From ARS1285 sp038045965 (GTDB lineage: Archaea > Nanobdellota > Nanobdellia > Pacearchaeales > GW2011-AR1), in the NCBI GenBank assembly GCA_038045965.1, contig JBBSXD010000012.1:1-13523 (forward strand): a stretch of DNA of 13,523 nt, given 5' to 3'. The position numbers and the translations under genes were made by a program. The notes under the pieces were generated by a model, which had not been told where the DNA came from, did no database searches, and was given only the letters and a program-made list of their open reading frames with translations. This document shows positions 1-6,663 of this stretch, piece after piece (positions within the stretch are counted from its first letter, which is position 1; each line of letters starts with the position of its first letter).

Positions 1-615
1 TACCAAAGTCCCAGTTATTCCTATAAGTATATCTAACATAGTATCATCAATTCTAGCTAATATTTCTCTATAATTACCTGGAATTTCTTCTATAAATACT
101 CCTTGAAGACGCCAGTCAAATAAAAAATCTAGAAAATATTCTACTAATTCAAATATACTCAAAAATCCTATAATTATAAAAAATGTGAAAAATAATTTCC
201 ATTTGAAAGGAATACTTAACTTTCTTGATAGAATATGATAAGTTATTGAAGCAAACATCATAGGAAATATGAAATGTTCTATTTTATCATAATTTGGAAG
301 CTTAAAATATAAAAAGCTTAATATAATTCCCATTATAGACATGAAGTACATAAAGAAATAATCTCTTTTTCTTAAATTTAGATTGAACATTTTATCTGCT
401 AAATGAAATATAAAAATAGCAATTATTAATCCTAAAAATGAGACTAGATTTACTAATTTTAAATATCTTAATTCAGTCAGAAAATTAAAGTATCTTCTTA
501 AAAAAAATCCTATTATAAAAAATAAAGTAATTAGAGCAAAGAATATATTTCTTTTTAATATGTAAATTCTAGTTTCTTCTTTTCCAAATACTTTTTCTAT
601 TTTTTTATTATTCAT
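1..615 (-). CDS. YjdF/DUF2238-like multi-pass membrane protein (3' end beyond window)
   Basis: An uninterrupted frame runs from an ATG at 615 to the left edge (205 codons, no stop), so the C-terminus is missing. I see several hydrophobic membrane segments. The later part holds D110-xxx-H114-F, then E156-xx-E159, then an LQG motif, then DDTMLD (D191, D195). This Asp/His/Glu/Asp set, spread through membrane segments, resembles the YjdF (DUF2238) family, whose function is unknown to me. The protein is a clear paralogue of the divergent neighbour at 698-1285, which carries the same motifs in the same order, including IFExxEY and LQG. A TATA-like box lies about 25 bases upstream of the ATG. The paralogy is seen directly; the family name comes from remembered motifs and is less certain. 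Confidence 0.72.
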   Translation of the reverse strand, partial: MNNKKIEKVFGKEETRIYILKRNIFFALITLFFIIGFFLRRYFNFLTELRYLKLVNLVSFLGLIIAIFIFHLADKMFNLNLRKRDYFFMYFMSIMGIILSFLYFKLPNYDKIEHFIFPMMFASITYHILSRKLSIPFKWKLFFTFFIIIGFLSIFELVEYFLDFLFDWRLQGVFIEEIPGNYREILARIDDTMLDILIGITGTLV

Positions 616-634
616 GATATACAATATAATAAAG

Positions 635-644
635 TATATTTATA
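635..644 (-). promoter_or_regulatory. TATA-like box for the left-edge membrane gene
   Basis: The run tatatttata is centred about 25 bases upstream of the ATG at 615, with no Shine-Dalgarno site between them. This spacing would give a leaderless or nearly leaderless transcript, as for several other genes here. The whole 616-697 spacer is extremely AT-rich and must also hold the promoter of the divergent gene. A T-run followed by TAAG at 669-678 is one candidate for that gene, but I cannot choose a box with confidence. Confidence 0.35.
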
Positions 645-697
645 TTTTTTTAAAATATAATATAAAGATTTTTTAAGATCATTTAACTTGTTAATTT

Positions 698-1285
698 ATG
701 AAAGATACAAAATTTCAATTTTTTCTTCTTTTAATGCTAATTTTTTTGATAATTTTGGGAGGGATATTAAATGAATTTATCTTGCCTTTATTTTTAGGTT
801 TTTATTATGCTTTAGTTTTAATTTATGGTTTTTATGTTTTTGATTTTACGTTTGAGGTTAATTTTAAGAGGCTACATTATATTTTGATGTTCTTAATAGC
901 TTTTAGTGGTCCCGGATTAATTATTATCTTTTTTAGATTTTCAAATTATGTAGATAAATTTTTTCATTTTTTTCATGCTTTTTTGTTTTCTTTTATAGTT
1001 TTTTTTGTAATCTCAAAATTAAAAATTAATAAAGTGCATGCTTTGATTTTAACTTTTTTTATTGTAAGCTCTAGTTTTGCTATTTTTGAGATAATTGAAT
1101 ATAGCTCTGATAAAATCTGGGATTTTAAGTTGCAAGGCAGTTATTCAAGAAATTTTTATGGAAATGTAAAAACTGATGTGATAATAAATCCTTTAGATGA
1201 TACTATGATAGATTTGGTAATGTCTTTTTTAGGGGCTTTAAGTTATTTATTTCTTGAATTGATAAAAAATAAGAATTATATATAA
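698..1285 (+). CDS. YjdF/DUF2238-like multi-pass membrane protein
   Basis: A 195-residue, very hydrophobic protein with about six membrane segments (roughly residues 8-25, 27-48, 60-79, 91-106, 113-130 and 172-190). The motifs D86-xxx-H90-xx-H93, E131-xx-E134-Y, LQG at 145-147 and D168-T-xx-D172 match those of the divergent neighbour at 1-615 and resemble the YjdF/DUF2238 family. In that family the conserved acidic and histidine residues suggest a metal- or substrate-binding site within the membrane; this is inference and no activity is known to me. The two genes sit head-to-head with an 82-base spacer, probably from an old duplication or as a heteromeric pair. The 3' end overlaps the convergent gene at 1276-1755 by 10 bases. 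Confidence 0.72.
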   Translation: MKDTKFQFFLLLMLIFLIILGGILNEFILPLFLGFYYALVLIYGFYVFDFTFEVNFKRLHYILMFLIAFSGPGLIIIFFRFSNYVDKFFHFFHAFLFSFIVFFVISKLKINKVHALILTFFIVSSSFAIFEIIEYSSDKIWDFKLQGSYSRNFYGNVKTDVIINPLDDTMIDLVMSFLGALSYLFLELIKNKNYI

Positions 1286-1755
1286 ACATTAGGTTCAGGG
1301 ATAGGTTTTAAAAAAGCTTTATTTACTTTTTTTAGTATATATTCATCAGTAATTATTTCTTCTAATTTTTGTTTTTTAATAAAACTGCTGAAAGTTTCAA
1401 ATAATTTCTTGCATTCAATTTCATCTTTTTTTCTAGATTTTTTATTTTCAAGTTCATCTCTACTAAAATAAATACTACTAACTTTATAATCACGTTCATC
1501 TTCATCACATGAAACATTCTCTTCTGAAACATTCAAATTCACAATTTTACTGCCAATAACACAGATATAATTACTATTACTATTCCAAAATTCACTATCT
1601 TTTTGGAGTTTTTGTATGTCAGTTACTACAGAATCAGGAATTTGTTTTAACCATTCATTAAATGCATCATTTAAAATATAACATAAGTCTGAATAATTGA
1701 AATTTCCTAAATGCGGGAAATCTCTTTCTAAATTTCTTGTATCATAATTATACAT
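1276..1755 (-). CDS. Hypothetical protein, 159 aa
   Basis: I do not recognise this protein. It is soluble in character, with no membrane segment or signal peptide. The N-terminal half is mixed in composition, with W35 and W57 and one short acidic stretch (EDERD, about residues 86-90). The C-terminal half is highly charged and probably helical, with Lys/Glu-rich stretches. A TATA-like box 25 bases before the ATG at 1755 supports both expression and this start. It lies 58 bases downstream of valS on the same strand but appears to have its own promoter. Its last 10 bases overlap the convergent membrane-protein gene. Confidence 0.6.
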   Translation of the reverse strand: MYNYDTRNLERDFPHLGNFNYSDLCYILNDAFNEWLKQIPDSVVTDIQKLQKDSEFWNSNSNYICVIGSKIVNLNVSEENVSCDEDERDYKVSSIYFSRDELENKKSRKKDEIECKKLFETFSSFIKKQKLEEIITDEYILKKVNKAFLKPIPEPNVYI

Positions 1756-1774
1756 TTTGTTTGGAAATTTTTCT

Positions 1775-1784
1775 TATTTATAAT
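1775..1784 (-). promoter_or_regulatory. TATA-like box for the 159-aa hypothetical gene
   Basis: The sequence tatttataat is centred about 24-25 bases upstream of the ATG at 1755. No Shine-Dalgarno site lies between, so the transcript is probably leaderless. Confidence 0.4.
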
Positions 1785-1813
1785 AATTTGTATAGTAAAA
1801 ATTATACATTTTT

Positions 1814-4150
1814 TTACACAAAATCCACTTTAAATTTCCCTTCTTTGATTTCTTTTGCATTTGAAACTTCTTGTAAATCTTTAATTATTTTTTTTAATTT
1901 TAATTTATTTTCTTTTGTTATAGTTAATATTATCTCTGAATTCATTGGTTTTTGTTTTAATGATTTTTCTTGTCTTATTTTTGATAGAATATCAATAAAT
2001 AAATCTAAAATATCTGAGTTTTCTGTTTTTTTATTTTCAGGCCATTTAGTTAAATGAACACTTTCAGTTTTCTCATTTTCTTTGTAATATTTTTGATAAA
2101 TTTCTTCTGTTATGAATGGCATTATAGGAGCTATTAATTTTAGTATTGTAAGTAATGAGTGGTATAGAGTATATCGAGCTGAAGTTTTTCTATCTCCAGT
2201 TTCATTATAAATTCTTTTTTTAACTATTTCTATATAATTTGATGTAAAATCGTTCCAGAAAAATTTTTCTATTTCTAATTTAGCTTTTGAATATTCATAT
2301 TTTTCAAAGTTTTCTGTGGTTTCTATAATTAGATTATTTAATTTATTTAAAAATAATTTATCTATTAATTCTAACTTTGTTTTTTTATTTGGTTTGTAAT
2401 TGTTAAGATTCATAAAAATAAATTTTGAGGCATTGATTAATTTGTTTATAGTTTTTTTCCCAGTTATTATATCTTTTTCTTGATAGTCTAAGTCTTCTCC
2501 TAATTTTGAGCTTGCTGCCCAGAATCTTAATGCATCTGCCCCATATTTTTCTAATATTATCTGAGGCTGAATAATATTTCCTTTGCTTTTACTCATTTTT
2601 TGTCCATTTAGTGTAACAAATCCGGAAATCATTATCTCTTTCCAAGGTATTTTATTCTCGTGGTATAAAGATCTTATTATAGTATAAAAAGCCCATGTTC
2701 TAATTATATCATGTGCTTGAGGTCTTAGAGAATATGGAATTTCTATTTTATTTTTAGATAAATAGGAAGTAATTTGAGGTGTTAGTGATGATGTTGTCCA
2801 TGTATCTAAAACTTTTTCTTCAGCTTTTGCATATTTTTTGCATTTGGGGCATAATCTTTTTATTTCTAATGGGTCTATTGGAAGTTCTTTTTTATTTGGG
2901 ATAATTATATTATTACAATCTTTGCATTCCCATAATGGTATTGGTATTCCAAAATGTCTTTCTCTAGAAATAATCCAATCCCATTCTAATCCATTAATCC
3001 AGTTTTCATATCTTTTTCTCATGTATTCTGGATGCCATTTTATTTTATTGCCTTGTTTTATTAGTTGATTTTTTTTATCTAAGATTTTTATAAACCATTG
3101 TTCTGTTGTTATGAATTCTATTTCTGTTCCACATTTATCGTGAGTATTTGCAACATGATGAATAGGTTCTATTTTTTCTATCGCTCCTATTATTTTTAAG
3201 TCCTCAATTATTTTTTTTCTTGCTTCATTTATTTTTAATCCGTAATATTCTTTTGCATTTTTATTTAAAGTTCCATCTTTTTCTATTAATGGAGTTGGGT
3301 TGAATTCAGGATGTCTAGCTAAAAATTCTACATCTTTTTTATCTCCATATGGACACCAATAAACTGCGCCGGTTCCGAAATCCATTTTTGCGAATTCATC
3401 AGTTATAATAGGCACCCATTTATTACTTATTGGTATTTTTGCTTTTTTTCCAATGAGCATTTTATATCTTTTATCATCTTTATGAAAGCTGATACAGACA
3501 CATGCATACAATAATTCTGGTCTTGTAGTTGCATATGTAATAGTAGAATTGTCTTCTAATCTTGCTTTTATAAAAACAAATTGAGAATCTTTTTCTTTAT
3601 CTTCTAGTTCAGCTTGCGCAATTGGAGTTTGGCATTCTGGACACCATATCGTCGGGAAGCTGGCTTTATATATTAAATTCTTCTTATATAAATCTATAAA
3701 ATATTCTTGTGAAATTCTTCTAGAATTTTCATTTATCGTTGAATAATAGAGATCATAATCAGCAGAAATTCCTAAATTTTTCCAGTCTTGAATAAATTCA
3801 GGAGTTATTTCTTTTAAGGTTTCTAAACATAATTTAATAAAGTCAGCTCTGGACATTTTTTTGCTTTTTACATTTTTTATTTTTTCTATTAATTTTTCTG
3901 TTGGGAGACCATTATCGTCAGTTCCAAAGGGATAAAATACATTTTCTTTCATTCTTTTATAACGAGCCACAAAATCTTGTTGAGAATAAGAAAATGCATG
4001 ACCTATATGCATTTTCCCAGAAACTGTTGGGGGAGGAGTATCAATACTAAATGGTTCTCCTTTTTTTATATCAAATTTGTAAATTTTATTTTTATCCCAG
4101 AATTCTAGAATTTTTTTTTCTATTTCTTTGTGATCATAGATATCGCCCAT
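1814..4150 (-). CDS. valS: Valyl-tRNA synthetase (archaeal type, compact)
   Basis: A class I aminoacyl-tRNA synthetase that charges tRNA-Val with valine in the cytosol. Visible landmarks are the HIGH signature at residues 48-51, the archaeal-type DDNGLPTE motif shortly after it, a CPECQ zinc-knuckle half, the TTRPELL stretch of the CP1 editing domain, a second Cys-rich zinc ribbon (CKDC and CPKC) before the DTWTTSSLTP motif, and KMSKS at 518-522 followed by the GADALRFWAA region. An anticodon-binding helical domain forms the C-terminus. At 778 residues it is shorter than the roughly 850-900 usual for the family, with the reduction mainly after the anticodon-binding domain. It is divergent from Sec61-beta with a 50-base spacer and has a TATA-like box 25 bases upstream. 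All catalytic signatures are intact, so it should be active. Confidence 0.97.
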   Translation of the reverse strand: MGDIYDHKEIEKKILEFWDKNKIYKFDIKKGEPFSIDTPPPTVSGKMHIGHAFSYSQQDFVARYKRMKENVFYPFGTDDNGLPTEKLIEKIKNVKSKKMSRADFIKLCLETLKEITPEFIQDWKNLGISADYDLYYSTINENSRRISQEYFIDLYKKNLIYKASFPTIWCPECQTPIAQAELEDKEKDSQFVFIKARLEDNSTITYATTRPELLYACVCISFHKDDKRYKMLIGKKAKIPISNKWVPIITDEFAKMDFGTGAVYWCPYGDKKDVEFLARHPEFNPTPLIEKDGTLNKNAKEYYGLKINEARKKIIEDLKIIGAIEKIEPIHHVANTHDKCGTEIEFITTEQWFIKILDKKNQLIKQGNKIKWHPEYMRKRYENWINGLEWDWIISRERHFGIPIPLWECKDCNNIIIPNKKELPIDPLEIKRLCPKCKKYAKAEEKVLDTWTTSSLTPQITSYLSKNKIEIPYSLRPQAHDIIRTWAFYTIIRSLYHENKIPWKEIMISGFVTLNGQKMSKSKGNIIQPQIILEKYGADALRFWAASSKLGEDLDYQEKDIITGKKTINKLINASKFIFMNLNNYKPNKKTKLELIDKLFLNKLNNLIIETTENFEKYEYSKAKLEIEKFFWNDFTSNYIEIVKKRIYNETGDRKTSARYTLYHSLLTILKLIAPIMPFITEEIYQKYYKENEKTESVHLTKWPENKKTENSDILDLFIDILSKIRQEKSLKQKPMNSEIILTITKENKLKLKKIIKDLQEVSNAKEIKEGKFKVDFV

Positions 4151-4170
4151 AGAATTTTCAAGATGAGAAT

Positions 4171-4179
4171 ATTTAAAAA
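4171..4179. promoter_or_regulatory. Shared TATA-like box between valS and the Sec61-beta/NAC operon
   Basis: The near-symmetrical atttaaaaa lies in the middle of the 50-base divergent spacer. Its centre (about 4175) is 25 bases from the valS ATG and 26 bases from the Sec61-beta ATG. One TBP-binding site may therefore serve leaderless transcripts in both directions. Neither gene has a Shine-Dalgarno site in this spacer. Confidence 0.45.
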
Positions 4180-4200
4180 TGCTTGGTTAATCTATATAAT

Positions 4201-4368
4201 ATGTCAAATCAACAATTGCAAATGCCTTCAAGTTTTGGAGGGTTAATGAGGTATAATGAAGAATATAAAAGCACTTTTAAATTTAGTCCGACTCAAGTAA
4301 TTATATTTATTGTTATTGTTATTGTTTTTGTGGCGGTTATGAAAATTTTCTGGCCGGTGAGTGGTTAA
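4201..4368 (+). CDS. Preprotein translocase subunit Sec61-beta (archaeal SecG)
   Basis: A 55-residue tail-anchored subunit of the SecYE-beta protein-conducting channel in the cytoplasmic membrane. The N-terminus has the family pattern MPSSFGGLMRYNEE followed by a short basic stretch, then FSP at 28-30 and one membrane helix at about 33-51. I start at the ATG at 4201 rather than the in-frame TTG at 4183: archaeal homologues begin close to this point, and the TATA-like box at 4171-4179 is placed correctly for a leaderless transcript beginning here. The gene ends one base before the NAC start, so the two are co-transcribed, linking translocation and nascent-chain handling. Confidence 0.9.
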   Translation: MSNQQLQMPSSFGGLMRYNEEYKSTFKFSPTQVIIFIVIVIVFVAVMKIFWPVSG

Positions 4369-4369
4369 A

Positions 4370-4705
4370 ATGTTTCCAGGACTTAATCCAAAAAAGATGG
4401 AAGCTATGATGAAACAGATGGGTATAAATCAAGAAGAGATAGATGCAGTTAGAGTTATTATTGAGAAAGAAGATGGTAAAATTATTATAGAAAATCCTAG
4501 CGTTATTAAAATAGATATACAAGGTCAAGAAAATTTTCAGGTTTCAGGAGATGTAAAAGAATATGAAGAAGAAAGTGGAAAAGATAAATTTGAAGAAGAT
4601 GTTAAAATATTAATGGAAAAATGTAATTGTTTGGAAGAAGAAGCTAGAAATGCTCTGGAAAAAGCTGATGGAGATTTAACTGAAGCTATTATGGAATTGA
4701 GCTAG
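4370..4705 (+). CDS. nac: Nascent polypeptide-associated complex protein (archaeal NAC-alpha)
   Basis: A 111-residue ribosome-associated factor that binds emerging nascent chains; archaeal NAC works as a homodimer. The N-terminus MFPGLNPKKMEAMMKQMGI is the family signature, followed by the NAC beta-barrel (about residues 25-65), an acidic linker, and a C-terminal UBA domain (about 74-111) ending in the typical EEARNALEKADGDLTEAI pattern. I chose the ATG at 4370 over the in-frame GTG at 4361 because homologues begin at MFPG and because a GGTGA Shine-Dalgarno-like site (4356-4360) lies 9 bases upstream, inside the end of the Sec61-beta gene. It is the second gene of a two-gene operon. Confidence 0.95.
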   Translation: MFPGLNPKKMEAMMKQMGINQEEIDAVRVIIEKEDGKIIIENPSVIKIDIQGQENFQVSGDVKEYEEESGKDKFEEDVKILMEKCNCLEEEARNALEKADGDLTEAIMELS

Positions 4706-4708
4706 AGA

Positions 4709-4729
4709 TTTATTATTTATTATTTATTA
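4709..4729. repeat. Three tandem copies of a 7-base AT repeat
   Basis: TTTATTA occurs three times in direct, gap-free succession just after the NAC stop codon. On the plus strand it is T-rich and could contribute to transcription termination; alternatively it is simple slippage in AT-rich DNA. Confidence 0.8.
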
Positions 4730-4730
4730 A

Positions 4731-4740
4731 TATTTATAAT
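4731..4740 (+). promoter_or_regulatory. TATA-like box for the 152-aa helical gene
   Basis: The sequence tatttataat is centred about 38 bases before the ATG at 4774, predicting a short 5' leader of roughly 12 bases. Assignment rests on AT-rich composition and spacing only. Confidence 0.3.
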
Positions 4741-4773
4741 AAAACACTTATACTATGATTTCTTTGATTTTTT

Positions 4774-5232
4774 ATGGATAAATATAAAAATGATTTAATT
4801 GAAGCTTCAAGACATTTAAGAATTGCAGATCATATGGCTTATGTTACTTTTCCTTTAATTAATGAGCATAGATTGTTGTTAAAGATATTTGATGAAGTCT
4901 ATTTATCTATTATCAATTGTATAAACTGTATTCTGAATTATGAATATTTATATAAGAGAATAAGATTATTTCAAAGTTTTAATGAAAATTTTAATTTATT
5001 TATAAGAATAAGTAAAAATTATGATTTAAACGAAGAGCAAATTAAAATGATTAAGGATATAATAGAATTAAATAGGAAACATAAAAATAGTGCAATAGAA
5101 TTTATTAAACAAAAAAAAGTAGTTATAATGTCAGATAATTTAGGAATACAAGTTCTGGATTTAATTACAATTAAAAGATATTTGTTATTGGCTAAAGAAT
5201 TAATGGTTAAAACTAGAAATAGAATTATTTGA
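4774..5232 (+). CDS. Conserved-looking helical hypothetical protein, 152 aa
   Basis: A soluble, mostly helical protein with no signal peptide or membrane segment. Recognisable stretches are RHLRIADHMAYVTFPL near the N-terminus, IINCINCILNYEYLYKRI in the middle, and VVIMSDN near residue 118. These resemble an uncharacterised archaeal family I have seen in DPANN genomes; the helix pattern could be HEPN-like, but I see no RX4-6H motif and do not assign a function. It follows NAC by 68 bases with its own probable TATA box, so it may be independent of that operon. Its stop lies 7 bases from the convergent map stop. Confidence 0.75.
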   Translation: MDKYKNDLIEASRHLRIADHMAYVTFPLINEHRLLLKIFDEVYLSIINCINCILNYEYLYKRIRLFQSFNENFNLFIRISKNYDLNEEQIKMIKDIIELNRKHKNSAIEFIKQKKVVIMSDNLGIQVLDLITIKRYLLLAKELMVKTRNRII

Positions 5233-5239
5233 ATGGATT

Positions 5240-6136
5240 TTAATCTTCTTTAGTAATTATTATTATCTCTCTTTTATCAGTTATTAATACAGTATGTTCT
5301 GATTGAGATACAATGCCTTTTGATTTTTCTATTAAAGTTGTGTGTAAATGAATTATTCCTTGCTTCTCTAATTCATTTAATGCAAGTCTTGACATGACCC
5401 CAAATTTATTTTCTATTTCCGTTGATGAAAATGGAAGTGTTTTATATTTGTTATTTACATATTCTAAAATCTCTCTTGCCTTTTGCGATCTTGGGTTTTT
5501 TAATTCTTTTATTTGATATATATTTCCAGATATAGCTGAATAAATTTTTCCTTCGCCGTTTGTAGCGAAAGGTTCAATAGCATAAACTCCAGGTTTTAAT
5601 CGATTATTATTTCCGTTTGCATAATTTGGAATTGTTATTCCTGCATGAACATTATATTTTTCAAGAGAATGGCCTGAAAGGTTTATTATTGGAGAAAATC
5701 CTTTTGACTCAATAGTTTTTTGTATAATTTCTCCTATTTCATTTAATGTAGGATTTTTTTCTAATAAGTTTATAACATTTTTTAGTGCTAATTCTGAAGC
5801 TTCTATTAATTTTTTATACTCATTATTTTTAGTTAAATCTATTGATAAAGCGGTGTCTGCAATATATCCATCTACACAAACTCCAAAATCTATTTTTGCT
5901 AATCCATGAATTTTTGTTTCTTCATTTTTAGATGGATGATAATGTGCAGCAATTTCATTTATAGAAATTGTTGGGGGAAAAGCAGGAATAGCTCCTTTTT
6001 CTTCTATTTTAGAATTAATGATTTTTACTATATCTGTTAAGAACATTTCTTCTTTAACATAAGATTTTATAAATTTTCTTAATTCGGCAGCAATTTTTCC
6101 AGCTCGCATGTATTTATTTATTTCTTCTTTGTTCAT
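5240..6136 (-). CDS. map: Methionine aminopeptidase, type 2
   Basis: A 298-residue pita-bread-fold metalloenzyme that removes the initiator methionine from nascent proteins. All five expected metal ligands are visible: D83 (KIDFG), D94 (GYIADTA), H156 (LSGHS), E188 (AIEPFA) and E280 (SQSEHT), closely matching the Pyrococcus enzyme positions and its 295-residue length. The helical insert between residues of the His and final Glu motifs marks the archaeal/eukaryotic type 2. One small oddity is Cys87 in GVCVDGY, where His or Asn is common. It is convergent with the 152-aa helical gene. A TATA-like box about 29 bases upstream gives a near-leaderless transcript. It acts at the ribosome exit, as NAC nearby does. 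Confidence 0.96.
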   Translation of the reverse strand: MNKEEINKYMRAGKIAAELRKFIKSYVKEEMFLTDIVKIINSKIEEKGAIPAFPPTISINEIAAHYHPSKNEETKIHGLAKIDFGVCVDGYIADTALSIDLTKNNEYKKLIEASELALKNVINLLEKNPTLNEIGEIIQKTIESKGFSPIINLSGHSLEKYNVHAGITIPNYANGNNNRLKPGVYAIEPFATNGEGKIYSAISGNIYQIKELKNPRSQKAREILEYVNNKYKTLPFSSTEIENKFGVMSRLALNELEKQGIIHLHTTLIEKSKGIVSQSEHTVLITDKREIIIITKED

Positions 6137-6160
6137 TTTTTTTATAAGAATCTAAGGTAT

Positions 6161-6170
6161 TTTAATTTAA
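6161..6170 (-). promoter_or_regulatory. TATA-like box for map
   Basis: The palindromic tttaatttaa is centred about 29 bases upstream of the map ATG at 6136. No Shine-Dalgarno site is visible in between. Confidence 0.35.
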
Positions 6171-6195
6171 TTGATAGTGAGATTTTAAAACTAGA

Positions 6196-6209
6196 TATAT
6201 TTTATTTTA
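6196..6209 (+). promoter_or_regulatory. Candidate TATA-like box for the hairpin-rich RNA
   Basis: The run atattttatttta on the plus strand would place a transcription start near 6230, close to the base of the second hairpin of the candidate RNA. Such AT runs are common here, so spacing is the only support. Confidence 0.25.
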
Positions 6210-6212
6210 ATA

Positions 6213-6336
6213 TGTCAGAAATCTGACAAAATCACACATTTAGTGTGTGATGATTCCTGAGCATCCTGACCGACGAAAATCAAAAAGATTTTCGTGGCCA
6301 CAAAATTCTTTAAGAATTTTGTTGGAAACAAGAGCC
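6213..6336 (+). ncRNA. Candidate structured non-coding RNA with four hairpins
   Basis: Between map and the next gene lies a GC-enriched island: I count 46 G/C of 124 bases here and 22 of 50 at 6251-6300, clearly above the surroundings. It folds into four successive perfect hairpins: TGTCAG/CTGACA with loop AAAT (6213-6228); ATCACACA/TGTGTGAT with a 5-base loop (6231-6251); ACGAAAATC/GATTTTCGT with loop AAAAA (6273-6295); and a 10-bp stem with loop TTA (6300-6322). The last two are both closed by CC/GG with a single bulge, and they abut at GGCC (6296-6299). TCCTGA occurs twice between hairpins 2 and 3. The strand is uncertain because the hairpins are symmetrical; plus is suggested only by the upstream TATA-like run. 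I do not recognise a known RNA family. Confidence 0.5.
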
Positions 6337-6348
6337 TTTACAAAACAT

Positions 6349-6362
6349 ATATTTTAAAATAT
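6349..6362 (+). promoter_or_regulatory. Palindromic TATA-like box for the small gene at 6382
   Basis: The 14-base palindrome ATATTTTAAAATAT is centred 26 bases before the ATG at 6382, the spacing of a leaderless promoter. It overlaps an earlier in-frame ATG at 6361, which argues against that ATG being the start codon. Confidence 0.4.
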
Positions 6363-6381
6363 GGTAATCATTGTTTTTTTA

Positions 6382-6663
6382 ATGGTAAAAGAATTCATGA
6401 ATTTGGAAGAAGTTTTTAGTGGAGATTATAAGAATGATTTAGGAGTTTTAAATGCACTGGATTCTTTTGCTGAGGGATATTCAAAAATTAATGATTTTAA
6501 TGGAAGAAGATCTCATAATAGAGATGTTTTTTCGTTTCTTAGAGAAGTTTTTTATGAAAAAGGTTCTTGTGATGGAGATAGAATAATAACTTGTTATAAA
6601 TATTATTTTGATAAAAGAGAAGAAATTTTATCAAGAAAATCTTATCAAGGGGATCTTATCTAA
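6382..6663 (+). CDS. Small hypothetical protein, about 93 aa
   Basis: I do not recognise this protein. It is soluble and charged, with a probable short helix near the N-terminus and an Arg/Asp-rich middle (around GRRSHNRD). In-frame ATGs lie at 6361, 6382 and 6397. I chose 6382 because a palindromic TATA-like box is centred 26 bases upstream and physically covers the 6361 ATG; 6397 is also possible. The last 8 bases overlap the convergent PUA-protein gene. Codon use resembles the neighbours, so it is probably real, although its small size leaves doubt. Confidence 0.5.
   Translation: MVKEFMNLEEVFSGDYKNDLGVLNALDSFAEGYSKINDFNGRRSHNRDVFSFLREVFYEKGSCDGDRIITCYKYYFDKREEILSRKSYQGDLI

Noticed and set aside
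4183..4200. TTG start for Sec61-beta
   Set aside because: It adds six residues not seen in homologues and would place the start too close to the TATA-like box.
6247..6269. Box C/D guide RNA: GTGATGA (box C-like) followed by two CTGA (box D-like) elements
   Set aside because: Only 3 and 12 bases separate the boxes, no C'/D' set is in order, and the box C lies partly within a perfect hairpin stem. The spacing does not fit a guide RNA.
6246..6281. Hammerhead-type ribozyme core (CTGA and GAAA segments)
   Set aside because: There is no CUGANGA motif followed by a stem II and then GAAA; the intervening bases do not pair.
6300..6336. H/ACA guide RNA (ACA at 6328-6330 after a hairpin)
   Set aside because: The hairpin is a short perfect stem without an internal guide pocket, and ACA alone is too weak.
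6190..6362. Mobile element ends (AT-rich inverted similarity flanking the hairpin island)
   Set aside because: The similarity is only low-complexity AT sequence, there are no target duplications and no transposase.
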